DNA of 64,000 nucleotides from positions 1,353,776,323 to 1,353,840,322 of the forward strand of contig NC_090444.1 of assembly GCF_031143425.1 (NCBI RefSeq), given 5' to 3'. The stretch's first letter is position 1. Every line of letters starts with the position of its first letter. Made by a program: the position numbers and the translations under genes. Below, piece after piece: positions 33,660 through 44,003 of this stretch. The notes below the pieces were generated by a model that was not told the DNA's origin, did no database searches, and saw nothing but the letters and a program-made list of their open reading frames with translations. This stretch comes from Pleurodeles waltl (Eukaryota > Chordata > Amphibia > Caudata > Salamandridae).

Positions 33660-36072
33660 ATGCCACAAGTCACAGAGGAAAAGGCCCCGGCCTTCACCAC
33701 AGAGGAGCTGGAGAAGCTGGTGGATGTGGTCCTACCCCTGTATGCCAAGTTATATGGGTGACCAGAGGTGCAGGTGAGTAGGCAGATGGGGTGCACGGAT
33801 GTGGGTGATTGTGGTGGATGGCTGTATGCATGTGTGCAGGAATTGTAACTACACAGCCATTGAATGTATGAATTCGACGTGAGTGAGGTGCAAGAATGCT
33901 GTTGTTAAGTGTCCGTCACATAGGGGACGTATGGCCAGCTGTATCAAATGGGCTTTTTCTGACCTCAGTTTTTTTTTTCTTTGTGTCCCCTACAGGTCAG
34001 CACCCATCAGAAGAGGGGACTCTGGCAGGCCATCACCAGGGAGGTGCGGACCCTGGGGGTCTACAACCGGTGGAGCACGCACTGCAGGAATCGATGGGAG
34101 GACCTGCGGCGCTAGGGGAGGAAGACCTGTGAGGCCCAGCTATGGAAGTCCTCCCAACGAGGAAGGGGTGCCCGTCGGGCCCTGACCCCCCTAATGCGCT
34201 GCATCCTGGCGGTGTCATATCCAGACTTGGATGGGCACTTGAAGGCTGCACAGCGGACACAAGGGGGTGAGTACCGAGACCATTGTATGCCTCCTTGATG
34301 GATATCTGAGGGTGCTGTAGTATGTGTGCTGTCTAGTGGCAGGGACTCTGACTGATGTCATATAGCATTACGGCCCCCATGGATAAGGGGCAGGTCTGCA
34401 GTTCCTCAGGTCCTTCTGTAATGTGGGAGATGGTTATATAATAGGGTTGTGGCCACTAGTCAGGGGCAAAGGCATGAGTATAGCTGTAGGTGCATGTTGG
34501 TGTATTAGCTGGGTGAGAGTATGGGTGAACCAGAGATGTACATCCATTCAGGTGTTAATGTTCTCTCTTCTGTTTTGTGTCCCCAGCCCTTCACTCTTGT
34601 GTTGTCTGTGTACATCAGCATCATCTGGCGAGGGAGCAGTGGCACCGGCGAGTAGGGATGCAGCGGGCTACGGTTCCAAGGAGGCAGAGTCTACCGACGC
34701 CAAGGGGACCAGTGGGTTGGAGGGCGAGGGGAGTACCATGGGGGAGGCAACTACCACTGGAGGTAGTGACTCTGATACCTCCTCCGAGGGGAGCTCCCTG
34801 GTAGTGGGGCCACCCCCAATACTCTCACCGCTCTCCCAGTTGCACCCCACCCAGTTGCCCGTGCCCACTCACCCAGAAGGGTGGCCGTCTCCTTCGCCCC
34901 AGGCACCTCATCCCCTGCCCCAGTTAGCCCTGCTGCCCTCACGGAGGAGGCTGTTGACCTCCCGAGGACCATCTCTGTAGGGCAGACAACCATCGTGAAT
35001 GCCATCCAGGGGCTAGTATCCCAGATGCAGCAGTGCAATGCATACCTGGAAGGCATTCACAGTGCCATGTCTGGCCTACAGAGATCTTTTTAGGCTCTGG
35101 CCTCCTCTTTGATGGCAGCCAGTATCCCTGGTCTTTCCATCCCCCCTCCAACCACCTCTACCCCTTCCATCACCCCACTCCCTTTACCCATCCCAAGCAC
35201 ACGTTCAGACAGCCATGCACAGCCATGCACACACCTCAACACACAAGAAGCACACACAGAAACACAAGCACCACACTTCCCACTACAGGTATACACACAG
35301 CCAACATACAAAGGCACACACAACAACATCCACTTCCCCCACTGTGTCCACCTCCTCCTCCTCCCCGTCTGTCACCTCTACATGCTCACTCACAAGCACT
35401 GCACCCTCATTCACTGTTGCTGACCCCATTCTTGCAGTCACCACAACATCAGACATCCAGTCGTGCACCCCAGACACCACACCTGCACTCACCACAACGA
35501 CTTTGAGTAACACATGTAGCACACTCGCCAAACTTGCAGATACCCAGACCACATCCATTTACACTGGCAGCCTGACTTGTCCCACTGTGTCCACCCCCCC
35601 TCCTCCCATTACACTCAGACGTTCCCAGACACCCACCCAACACACATCCAACACACCTCAGCATACTATACAGGCACCTGCATCCACGTCACACACACCT
35701 ACACCTGTTACAACCACTCCCTCTACCTCCACCCCCACACCTTATTCCAGGTCCACCCCGACTGCCCCTAAGAAACTTTTCCTATCCCGTGTAGACCTTT
35801 TTGAACCCACTGGCCCACCCTGTCTCGTCCCTAAACGTGCCCACCTCCTAGCCATGTCCACTCTTTCCACGTCCAAGTCCGCCCCTGTCTGCCCTTCCCA
35901 TTCCCGTGCCCCTTCTCCAGTGAGTAAGAGGCCGCTTGCTGGGCCTGGTCCAAGCCCACTCCCCCACCTTCCAAGGCTAAACCCAAACCCCCTCCACCTC
36001 CCAAACGGATCCCAAGCCCCCCCATCCCAGACGCTAGTCCCCACCCCCGCCACCCAGTGCCCTGTTCCCTGA
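33660..36072 (+). pseudogene. Element B gene 3 (second Myb/SANT-like accessory)
   Basis: Exon 1 33660-33773 (114 nt, same as element C; ATG, APAFTTEELEKLVDVVL, one in-frame TGA), donor GTGAGT. Exon 2 33996-34266 (HQKRGLWQAITREVRTLGV, CRNRWEDLRR then TAG, ALTPLMRCILAVSYPDLDGH). Exon 3 34619-36072 (acidic/Ser region; IVNAIQGLVSQMQQCNAYLEGIH; Pro/Thr-rich; TAPKKLFLSRVDLF). The tryptophan spacing of exons 1-2 fits a trihelix/Myb-SANT DNA-binding fold. Stops and frameshifts make it inactive. It lies antisense inside the transposase intron. Confidence 0.65.
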
Positions 36073-36474
36073 GGTGCCGGGCTGCCCCATTGATGTCCAT
36101 TTATGGTGGAGTACCAGGTGCACATGTGGAAGTCACGTTTGGGCCATTTGGGCCCATCAGCCTTTTTGATATGGACTGGCCAATGGCCTCATTTGGGCAA
36201 TCTGTTGCTCCTGGAGCTTTAATAAAGTTTGTGTGCCCAGTGTTGGTGTAGGCACACTCTGGATATGTGGTTCCTCGTTTCATTGTGGAGGGTGTTTGGC
36301 ACATGTGGGTACTTTGGGCAGGTTGTCTTGGGCTTGTGTCGGTAAGTACCTCTTGCTCAGGTGTGTATGCCTTGTGATGTTGTGATGGGTTGTGGGTGCG
36401 TTGCAGGGTGGGTGGAGTGGGTGGGTATGTAACTGTGTCCTTTCTTCCCTTGTTAAGTAGGTTGCAGTACTTAC

Positions 36475-36557
36475 TGTTGTCGTCTTCGTCGGCGGTCACG
36501 GTTGCGGAGGTATATGGCAAGGAGCAGCACTGGCATGATTTCCAATTTTCTCTCCAT
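36475..36557 (-). pseudogene. Element B transposase exon 1
   Basis: 83-nt open exon on the minus strand, ATG at 36557, hydrophobic LEIMPVLLLAIYL then NRDRRRRRQQ, followed by donor GTAAGT. Same length and phase as the exon in element C. It sits about 330 bases from the terminal repeat, with gene 3 between it and exon 2. Confidence 0.6.
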
Positions 36558-36884
36558 GTCTGCTTCGGCGTGTTGTGTGAGCCTCCAGTGAGTGTTTCCT
36601 TTTATTTGGTTAATTTCCACCAGGCTTTGAGTGGCGGTGGTTCCCGACCCGGAACTGACGGCGATCTAGTGCTTCATTATTTGTTGGGCGGGTAGGGCCT
36701 TTCCGACAGCCTGTGGGCGGCCTCTTCTGTCGTTGTCAACACTCCTCTGCTGGCGGTGAGTGTTTTTCAGGCTGCCTGTTTTTCATGTGCTTCATTATTT
36801 CGCGGGCAGACTGCCAGCCTGTTGGCTGTAGTTACCTCCACCGCCGGCAGTGCATTCTTTCCCACCGTGTTCATAATGAGGGCC

Positions 36885-37144
36885 TTGGTCTCTTGAAGGC
36901 AAGGTTCAGAGGTCTGCACATCTCTGGTGGTTACCTGCAGTACTCACCAAAGAAGGTGAGCCATATTGTGGTGGCCTGCTGTAAGCTCCACAATCTGGCA
37001 CTAAGGAGGATTATCCCATTGCTGGAGGAGGTAAGAGTAAGGGACATTCTGGTGGGAGAGGAGGGAGGAAATATGAGTGACAAAGATGGGGATGAGGAAG
37101 ATGTAGGCACAAGGACAGATCTTATCCAGCAGTACTTCATCTAA
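36885..37144 (+). pseudogene. Element A transposase, C-terminal fragment
   Basis: Encodes GLLKARFRGL, YSPKKVSHIVVACCKLHNLALRR, an acidic tail and the end QQYFI with stop at 37142-37144, matching element C's transposase end. Element B's right end abuts it at 36883. Confidence 0.8.
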
Positions 37145-38107
37145 GCTTCTGGTAGGTACTTCGCTACATTTAACATGTCACATGTTGGTGTACAGATTGG
37201 GTGTACTTCATTATCCATTCCTGATATGAGTAGGTGTTGCCCCCATTTGGGTTTCAGATGAGTGTATACAGGAGTGGTCTGACAAGTAGGTCAACAGTGC
37301 CACTGTGATGTTGGATAGTCCATCTGTCTGTGCTCCATATAGTTCAGACATCCTATCTACTTCTTCACACATGTGTGACGTCTACATTCTGGTATCACAT
37401 GTTCATTGGCATAGTCTGCTGCTTCTTGCAACTTCAAGTGCTGTTAATACTTGGCATCTAAGGGCGTGAGCTGTATATACAACTACAATGAGTGTCTATT
37501 ACTCACGTCATTACTGTAAGATGCAACAATTATCTTGTCTCATAGTACCTGAACAGGGTTGTGGTCATGTGTGCAATAGCATTGTATTGTCTATCAATGT
37601 GTAAACCTACTGTGTAAATCATTTAACCATCATGTGCAGGTACATACTGTTGGCAACAGTGAAAATAATTTGGGATGCACATTCTGTGCTATCAATTGCA
37701 AATGTACTATGGAGGATGTTTCACCACTCTTCCCAGTCTGCTACCTGAGGACCCAGGGACGTGTAGACCCTGACTTTGCTGCAGGAAACCGGATGACAGC
37801 ATGATACATACCCATCTTCACTGTGCTTTATGACTCAATTTCTGTGATATGTCACACATTTTTTGCATTATTACAATGAGTAAAAACATAATACCAAAAC
37901 TTGTGTGTAAGTGCATTTATTGTGCATACCAAAGGGTGGATAGGGTGCAAATCAGTGAGACCACGGTGATCGATTCCATCAGTCTGTAAGGCCCAGCAGC
38001 TAGTAGCACAGGTCCAGTATCCATGTGGCATTTGGAAATGGGGCTATGGCAGTGGGAAGTCAACAAGGTGTCTCAGTGGCACACAAGGGAGACAGTTCTT
38101 GAGAGGC
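37145..38107. other. Spacer between convergent transposase and gene 1 of element A
   Basis: No ORF of interest; 37800-37930 contains ataatacc/aataaa-poor AT-rich sequence. Nothing recognised. Confidence 0.45.
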
Positions 38108-39507
38108 TCATTTCCTGGCAGTGGGGTTGGTCTTGGTTTCTGTCCCTGCAGGAAGTCTGGGGCTGCGACCACATTTGCGTGGGGGTTCCTCAGCAACAGG
38201 GGGTGGCTCAGTGGTGGCTTGTGAGTCCTCAGGCATGAGCACCATCCCACTAGCTGCCGCAGATGTAGAGGGGTGGTCAGTCGGTTGGCTAGTGGAAGGG
38301 GCCCAGTGATGGATGGAGGACTCACGCAGGACTGTAACGAGCTCCTCCATCAAGCCTTTCATGGAAGCCATGGTGGCATTGAGAGCATGCCATTCCTCCA
38401 TGGCCTCCTGGTGGTACTCCCTCTGCTGGCTCGGGTATTCTGCTGGCAACAGGTCTAATATCTGGCCCATCATGTCCTGGTTTAGGATATATGCTCCCAG
38501 GACTTGTACTATTGCCTCATGAGCAGATGACTTTCTGGGTTGCCCCGCCCTGTGACTCCTAGGTGCACTCCCACTGGCCCTAGCCCCCTGTACCTGTGTC
38601 TCCGGTAGGGTGTGCCCACTCCCACTTACACCAGGACCTTTATTGTCTTGTGTGGTGGGTGCTGACTCAGGTCCCTGTACAGGTGGGCACACTATGGCTT
38701 GGCGTGGCTTGCAGACGCTGGTGTGGGGGCGTTGGACAACAGGTGTTGTGGTGGCAGAGGTTGTGGAGGGCTCCATGGTGTCCTGTAAGAGGCTGGTGGC
38801 TGTGGGGTGCCCAGAGAGCCTGGATGGGCCAGGTAGGTCTCCTATATAGACATCCTGTGTCGCTGTCATCACTTGGGTCTTCATCAGGTGGGGGACTGGC
38901 TGTACGTGGCACTGGTTGTCTGTCGACATTCTGTGTGGCACCTGTGGATGGCAGGGATTGTTATTCACATCTGCCTGATGTACTTTACGGGGCTGCGAGG
39001 TGAGTGCTTTGTGTCATGCTTAAGGACTCAGGAGTAGTTATGCGAGGGGAATGTGCATCGTTAGGTGGCTAAAGGGTGATGCATTGTAGGAGTCATAGTG
39101 CTTCATTCTGCACATGCATTGGGTGCATTTGGGAGTGTGGACTTTGGGATTGTTGTTCGTGTGGAAGGGTGGGCATGCAGGGGATGGGGATGAATGCATT
39201 ACCGGAATACTTTATACAAGGGGACAATAGGTAACATACCAGTTTCCAGTCCTCTGGCGATTCCTGTGAGACCCTCAGGGTGCAGGATCGCCAAGACCTT
39301 CTCCTCCCATGATGTCATCTCCAGGGGAGGAGGTGGGGGCCCACCGCCAGTCTTCATGAGGGCAATTTGGTGTCTGGATGCCATGAAAAGGATCTTCCCC
39401 CTCAGGACATTCCACCTCTTGCATATGTCGTTCTTCATGCGTGGGTGGCTTGCCACTGAATTCACATTGTTGATGATCCTCCGCCATAACTCCATCTTCT
39501 TTGCCAT
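38108..39507 (-). pseudogene. Element A gene 1 (Myb/SANT-like accessory)
   Basis: Exon 1 (39507-39240, minus) encodes KKMELWRRIINNVNSVASHPR, KNDICKRWNVLRGK and a Pro-rich segment to EGLTGIARGLETG, then donor GTATGT. Exon 2 (about 38968-38108) is open for 286 codons: acidic/Ser-rich N-terminus, IVQVLGAYILNQDMMGQILDLLP helix, EWHALNATMASMKGLMEELVTVL helix, and a basic end (PRKCGRSPRLP). The start of the Myb domain before KKMELW is broken. Likely binds transposon ends or carries the transposase to the nucleus, as known for Harbinger Myb-like partners. Confidence 0.7.
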
Positions 39508-39911
39508 TGACGTTTGCTAGAATCATGCCACGAACAGTTGTGGCTCGACCCTGATGATTTTAGTTTATCATTAGGTGAAAGGAGGGTGCTTTTGTCAGGT
39601 CATGGTGAGTGGGATGTGTGTGTGAGTGTAAATATTTTGACTGAAGTGTGATGCGTGAGAGGTGTGCAGGTGTCTGTGATGTCTGTGTGCAGTGCGATCT
39701 CCAGCGTGGTCGTACAATGTATGTCAGTTTTTATCATGACAAGGGGTTGTGGTTGTTGTGTGTGTGTGTGCGTTTTATAGGGGGGAGGTGTGGTGTGAGT
39801 ATGTGTTTCAGGTGTGGGGTATTCAAACTGGCCTATGTGGTGTTGTGTTACAGTGGAGGTTCCATTTCGGCCGCCGCGGTGCCGACCACCAATTGATTCC
39901 CACCGCACTAT
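39508..39911. other. Element A subterminal region (gene 1 side), left of element C
   Basis: GT-rich on the plus strand, ending in a CpG-rich patch (ggccgccgcggtgccgacc). It continues after element C at 49011-49224, where the matching terminal repeat lies. Confidence 0.55.
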
Positions 39912-40511
39912 GGGGGTAATTCTGACCTCGGTGGTAAAAGGCGCTTACCGCCGGTCAGAAGACCGCCATAACACCGCCGCGGTCGCGGTAAACCGCCACG
40001 GTCATTCTGACCCGCAACTGGCAAACCACCAAAAACCCGACACCAACAAAAGTCCGCCACACCAAAGGTCAGCGGGAAACTGGCGATGACCAAACCTCCA
40101 CCGTCACGCCAACAGAAATACGCCCATACTATTCCGACCCACAAATCCCCGCAGCGGTCTTTCAACCGCAGTATTCCATTGGCGGTACACACCGCCGCGC
40201 TCAAAATACACAAACCTTTACAAAACACTACCACATTGGACAAATCAAAATATACACACCTGAGACACATACACACACCACTCCCACACACCCAATTAAA
40301 TATAAAACACACACCCACATCACCCACAAACCCTTAGGACCACAATTGCGACTGAAGGACAGAGAAAGACAGCACAGCATAGAGTAGACCATCACACAGA
40401 GGCAAATCACAACATCACCCACACAATTTCCACACACAAAACACCATACACCACCACACTCACCACACTCTACAACACATACACCACCCCTCACCTCATC
40501 CACACCACCCC

Positions 40512-40890
40512 ATGGCACCCCAAAGACACCCCAGGTTCTCTGATGCAGAACTCAGGGTCATGGTGGAGGAAATAGTTTGTGTAGAGCCCCAGCTCTTCGG
40601 GGCACAGGTGCAGCACACCACCAATGCCAGGAAGATGGAGCTATGGAGCAGAATAGTGGACAGGGTCAACGCTGTGGGACAGCATCCACGCAATCGGGAC
40701 GACATCAGGAAGCGGTGGAACAACCTACGGGGGAAGGTGCGTTCCATGGTATCAAGGCACAACATCGCGGTACAGCGGACTGGCGGCGGACCCCCACCTA
40801 CTCCCCCAGAATTCACAGCATGGGAGGAGGAAGTCTTGCACATCCTGCATCCTGAGGGCCTCGCAGGAGTAGGAGGAGGAATGGACTCTG
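40512..40890 (+). CDS. Element C gene 1 exon 1: Myb/SANT-like DNA-binding domain
   Basis: Starts ATG at 40512. Residues 7-75 form a Myb/SANT-like (NAIF1-type) domain: RFSDAELRVMVEEI, a KMELWSRIVDRVNAV helix, and RDDIRKRWNNLRGKV. A Pro-rich linker TGGGPPPTPPEF and EEEVLHILHPEGLAG follow. Ends at donor gtaagg (40891), phase 1. In known Harbinger systems this partner binds terminal DNA and brings the transposase into the nucleus; the same role is inferred. Open, no stops. Confidence 0.8.
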
Positions 40891-41215
40891 GTAAGGCAAA
40901 TCTCCACTACTTCATTCCCCCCACCCCACCTGCATGCCAAATCATACCCCCACCCTCACCCCCACCCCCATCACACCAACTCCTTGCAAATGGCTCACCA
41001 TCACATCCCACCCATCCCAAAACCTAGCCCTGCATGCGTCCCCAAAGCATGGACACCCATCCCCAAAGCATGCCCACTGCACACACCCATCACCCCACAA
41101 GCCACCGTCACAAAAGCCCCCACAAAGGAATGCCAGCACTGGGGTACACGGCCACCCACCCATTACACGAAATGCCACACACATAAGCAATAACCATACT
41201 CTTATACCCCTGCAG

Positions 41216-42012
41216 GACCCGAACGCCACCACACCGCCACGGAGGGTCCAGAGATGTCCATCCCACCCCCAGAAGAGGCCCCCAGTGATGACAGCAGCTC
41301 TGTCTCCCTGGACCCAGATGACCAGCCCGGCCCATCGGGGACCTCGGGACAGTCGGTTCCCCACAGACAGCCACAGGCTACACCTGACCTAACCCCCTCT
41401 GGGAACACCAGCACAGCTCCCACCCAGCGGGCCCATGCCTCTGTCCCCAGGACACATCAATCAGCGGTGTGTCCACCACTACAGGGCACCCAGGTTGACC
41501 CACCACCCCAACAACAACAGGGACCTGGGGGCAGTGGTAGTGGGCACACCGTCCAGGGGACAGAGGCCCAGGGAAACAGGGGAACTGGGAGGGCTGCTGT
41601 GCGACAGGGGGGGGACAGGCCCAGGGAACCGACTCTCCAAGAGGCCCTCTCCTCCATCATGGGAGCATACCACCACTCCCAGGAGACGATGGCTACGGTA
41701 CTGGCCAGGTTCCAGGAGATCCAGGTACTGCAGGAGGAACAGTACATGGGGTTCAAAGAGGAACTGGGGAACATTAGTTCCGCAATGGGGACCATCGTCG
41801 TGGCCCTTAACCAGATAGTCACCACATTGCGGGACCATGTGGCACCACAAAGGGCCCCTGTCACTAGCCTGGACCAGGAACAGCCTACCACCTCCGCCGG
41901 CGCTAGTGGACAGGAGGCCCCCACACAACGACAGGCCACCAGAACCCCACCTCCTGCAGAAGAAGAACCCCCCCGCAAGCGGAACCTGAGATCTCACAAG
42001 AAGACAGAGTAG
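41216..42012 (+). CDS. Element C gene 1 exon 2: helical/acidic C-terminal half
   Basis: Acceptor tatacccctgcag (41215) and phase restore the frame of exon 1, giving about 391 residues in total. It has an acidic Ser/Pro-rich part (PPPEEAPSDDSSSVSLDPDD), a Gly/Gln linker, helices SSIMGAYHHSQETMATVLARF and LGNISSAMGTIVVALNQIVTTL likely for multimerisation, and a basic end PPRKRNLRSHKKTE that could be a nuclear localisation signal. Ends TAG at 42012. Intact. Convergent with the transposase, 507 bases away. Confidence 0.75.
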
Positions 42013-42519
42013 GATGCCAAGACCCCCGCCAGCAAACAATACCCCCTGATGTCATCCCACTGTCCCACATTGTCACCCTGTCCAACCTTGAACTGCCCCT
42101 GCTCCATCCTTCCACAGGCATATGGACAATGCACCTGTGAGACTGAGAACTGGACTCTGCCATGGACATTACTCCACCATCACCCATCACCGTTTTACAA
42201 TCATTTTCCTAAATGTAGCACTTTAATTAAATCACTTATTGCACTTAAAAAATCTGGAGTCTGCTTGTATTTTGAACAAATGTATTAGACATAACGGTGC
42301 AAAAATGTTCAGTTACATTGTGATGACAACATACCACTGTCACACAGCTGTAGTCCATGGGCAAACAAAGCAGAGGTCACGCAGTGGGGCCCACAGCTCT
42401 GAAAACGGAAGGGAAAGTCACAACTCAGTTAACAGGAACTGGGGGGGGGAACTCAGACAGTAGAGAGGCAGGAGACTTTAAGTAAATGTAAAATGGCGTG
42501 GTTGATTCGTACCTGTGTG
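42013..42519. other. Shared 3' region between gene 1 and transposase of element C
   Basis: Contains aattaaat near 42224 and tttaagtaaatg near 42478; possible 3' ends of the convergent genes, no clear AATAAA on either strand. Confidence 0.4.
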
Positions 42520-43555
42520 CTACTGAAAATACTGTTGTATCACTGTGTCCCTGTTGTCTGTGTCGTCCCCGTCGTCTTCCTCCTCTTCACTGTCCACAGG
42601 CTCCACAGCTGCTACAACACCACCATCTGGACCATCCTCCTGCAGGAAAGGCACCTGGCGTCGCAAAGCCAGGTTGTGAAGCATACAGCAGGCCACGATG
42701 ATATGGCACACCTTCTTTGGTGAGTACATTAGGGATCCACCTGTCATATGCAGGCACCTAAACCTGGCCTTCAGGAGGCCGAAGGTTCTTTCTATAATCC
42801 TCCTAGTACGCCCATGGGCCTCATTGTACCGTTCCTCTGCCCTTGTCCTGGGATTCCTCACTGGGGTCAGTAGCCACGACAGGTTGGGGTAACCAGAGTC
42901 ACCAATTAGCCACACACGGTGTCTCTGTAGCTGTTCCATCACGTAAGGGATGCTGCTATTCCGCATGATGTACGCGTCATGCACTGACCCAGGGAACTTG
43001 GCATTTACATGGGAGATGTACTGGTCAGACAAACAGACCACCTGGACATTCATCGAATGATAACTTTTTCTGTTCCTGTACACCTGCTCACTTCCACTGG
43101 GGGGAACCAAAGCCACATGGGTCCCATCAATGGCACCAATGATGTTGGGGATATGTCCAAGGGCATAGAAATCACCCTTCACTGTAGCCAAATCGCCCAC
43201 CTCAGGGAAAACAATGTAGCTCCGCATGTATTTCATCAGGGCAGACACCACTCTGGACAAAACCTTAGAAAACATAGGCTGAGACATCCCTGATGATATG
43301 GCCACTGTTGTTTGGAATGATCCACTTGCCAAAAAATGGAGTACTGGCAGAACCTGCACCAGAGGGGGAATCCCTGTGGGTTGGCGAATGGGGGACATCA
43401 GGTCTGGCTCCAGCTGGGCACACAGTTCCTATATAGTGGCTCGGTCAAGTCTGTATGTCAGTATGACATGCCTTTCTTCCATTGTCGACAGGTCCACCAG
43501 CGGTCTGTACACGGGAGGATTCCTCCATCTCCTCGCAAGTCCCAGCGGACGGTGC
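42520..43555 (-). pseudogene. Element C HARBI1-like DDE transposase, main exon (one nonsense codon)
   Basis: Begins after acceptor gtccttcctag (minus; exon base 43555). Phase joins exon 1 at 48682-48600 (CG+G = Arg). Domains: N-terminal helices (PLVDLSTMEERHVILTYRL), HTH-like SGSFQTTVAISSGMSQPMFSKVL, catalytic Asp in GAIDGTHVAL, RNRKSYHSMNVQ, second Asp in FPGSVHDAYIM, GDSGYP, Glu in RRIIERTFGLLKARFR, then an acidic tail and IQQYFQ with stop at 42520. One TAG (43431-43429) sits between RATI and ELCAQLE; otherwise open. With exon 1 the protein is about 370 residues, near the family norm of about 350. Cuts and pastes the element, making 3-bp duplications. Confidence 0.85.
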
Positions 43556-43689
43556 CTAGGAAGGACAACATGGAGCACAGAGTCAAGCAACCCACAGGTA
43601 CGTAACCAGAGCTTGCACAGTACACGATTCGCTATGCATTGAATGGCTTGTATGAGTGGCAATGCAAGGCCTAGGCCTGTGTGACGCAG

Positions 43690-44003
43690 TAGAAATTAAG
43701 CAATGTGGGCCCTTGAACTGGCGGCTGCCTGACCTGTAAAGTGTGACAATGGGATGTGAGGTCAATGCGCTGGCGTGGCACACCGTGGCGGTAGGCGGTC
43801 GAAGACCACGGCGCAAAGCAGCATTGGTTAACATTGAACCCTATGGGTCTCAGGAGCCAATGACGATGTGCGCCGGCGGTCGCGGTACGCACCGCCGCGG
43901 GCGTGACCGCCATTTTCTAACTGCTTAATCACTCGAGACCTGATCATCCACAGGAGAGGACCTATACTGCAAGTGCTGCTGTGACCTCGGTCTGGAAGAT
44001 ACA
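43690..44003 (+). promoter_or_regulatory. Candidate gene 3 promoter inside transposase intron 1
   Basis: CpG-rich stretch 43770-43915 with ggcggtaggcggtcg and gccggcggtcgcggtacgcaccgccgc upstream of the gene 3 ATG. Similar GC patches lie at the same place in B. No TATA seen. Confidence 0.35.

Larger units (their letters stand above)
29685..36883 (+). mobile_element. Harbinger element B (left end missing)
   Basis: Gene 1 (+), transposase (-), gene 3 (+) and transposase exon 1 (-) in the same order as element C. The right end GTTCATAATGAGGGC (36869-36883) is of the same type as element A's ends and abuts A's transposase C-terminus. The left end was deleted: it starts inside gene 1 exon 1, fused to A's transposase exon 2. 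Confidence 0.7.

Noticed and set aside
42520..43398. Host HARBI1 gene
   Set aside because: Lies within an element with terminal repeats and TAT duplication, carries a nonsense codon, and has relatives in the neighbouring elements.
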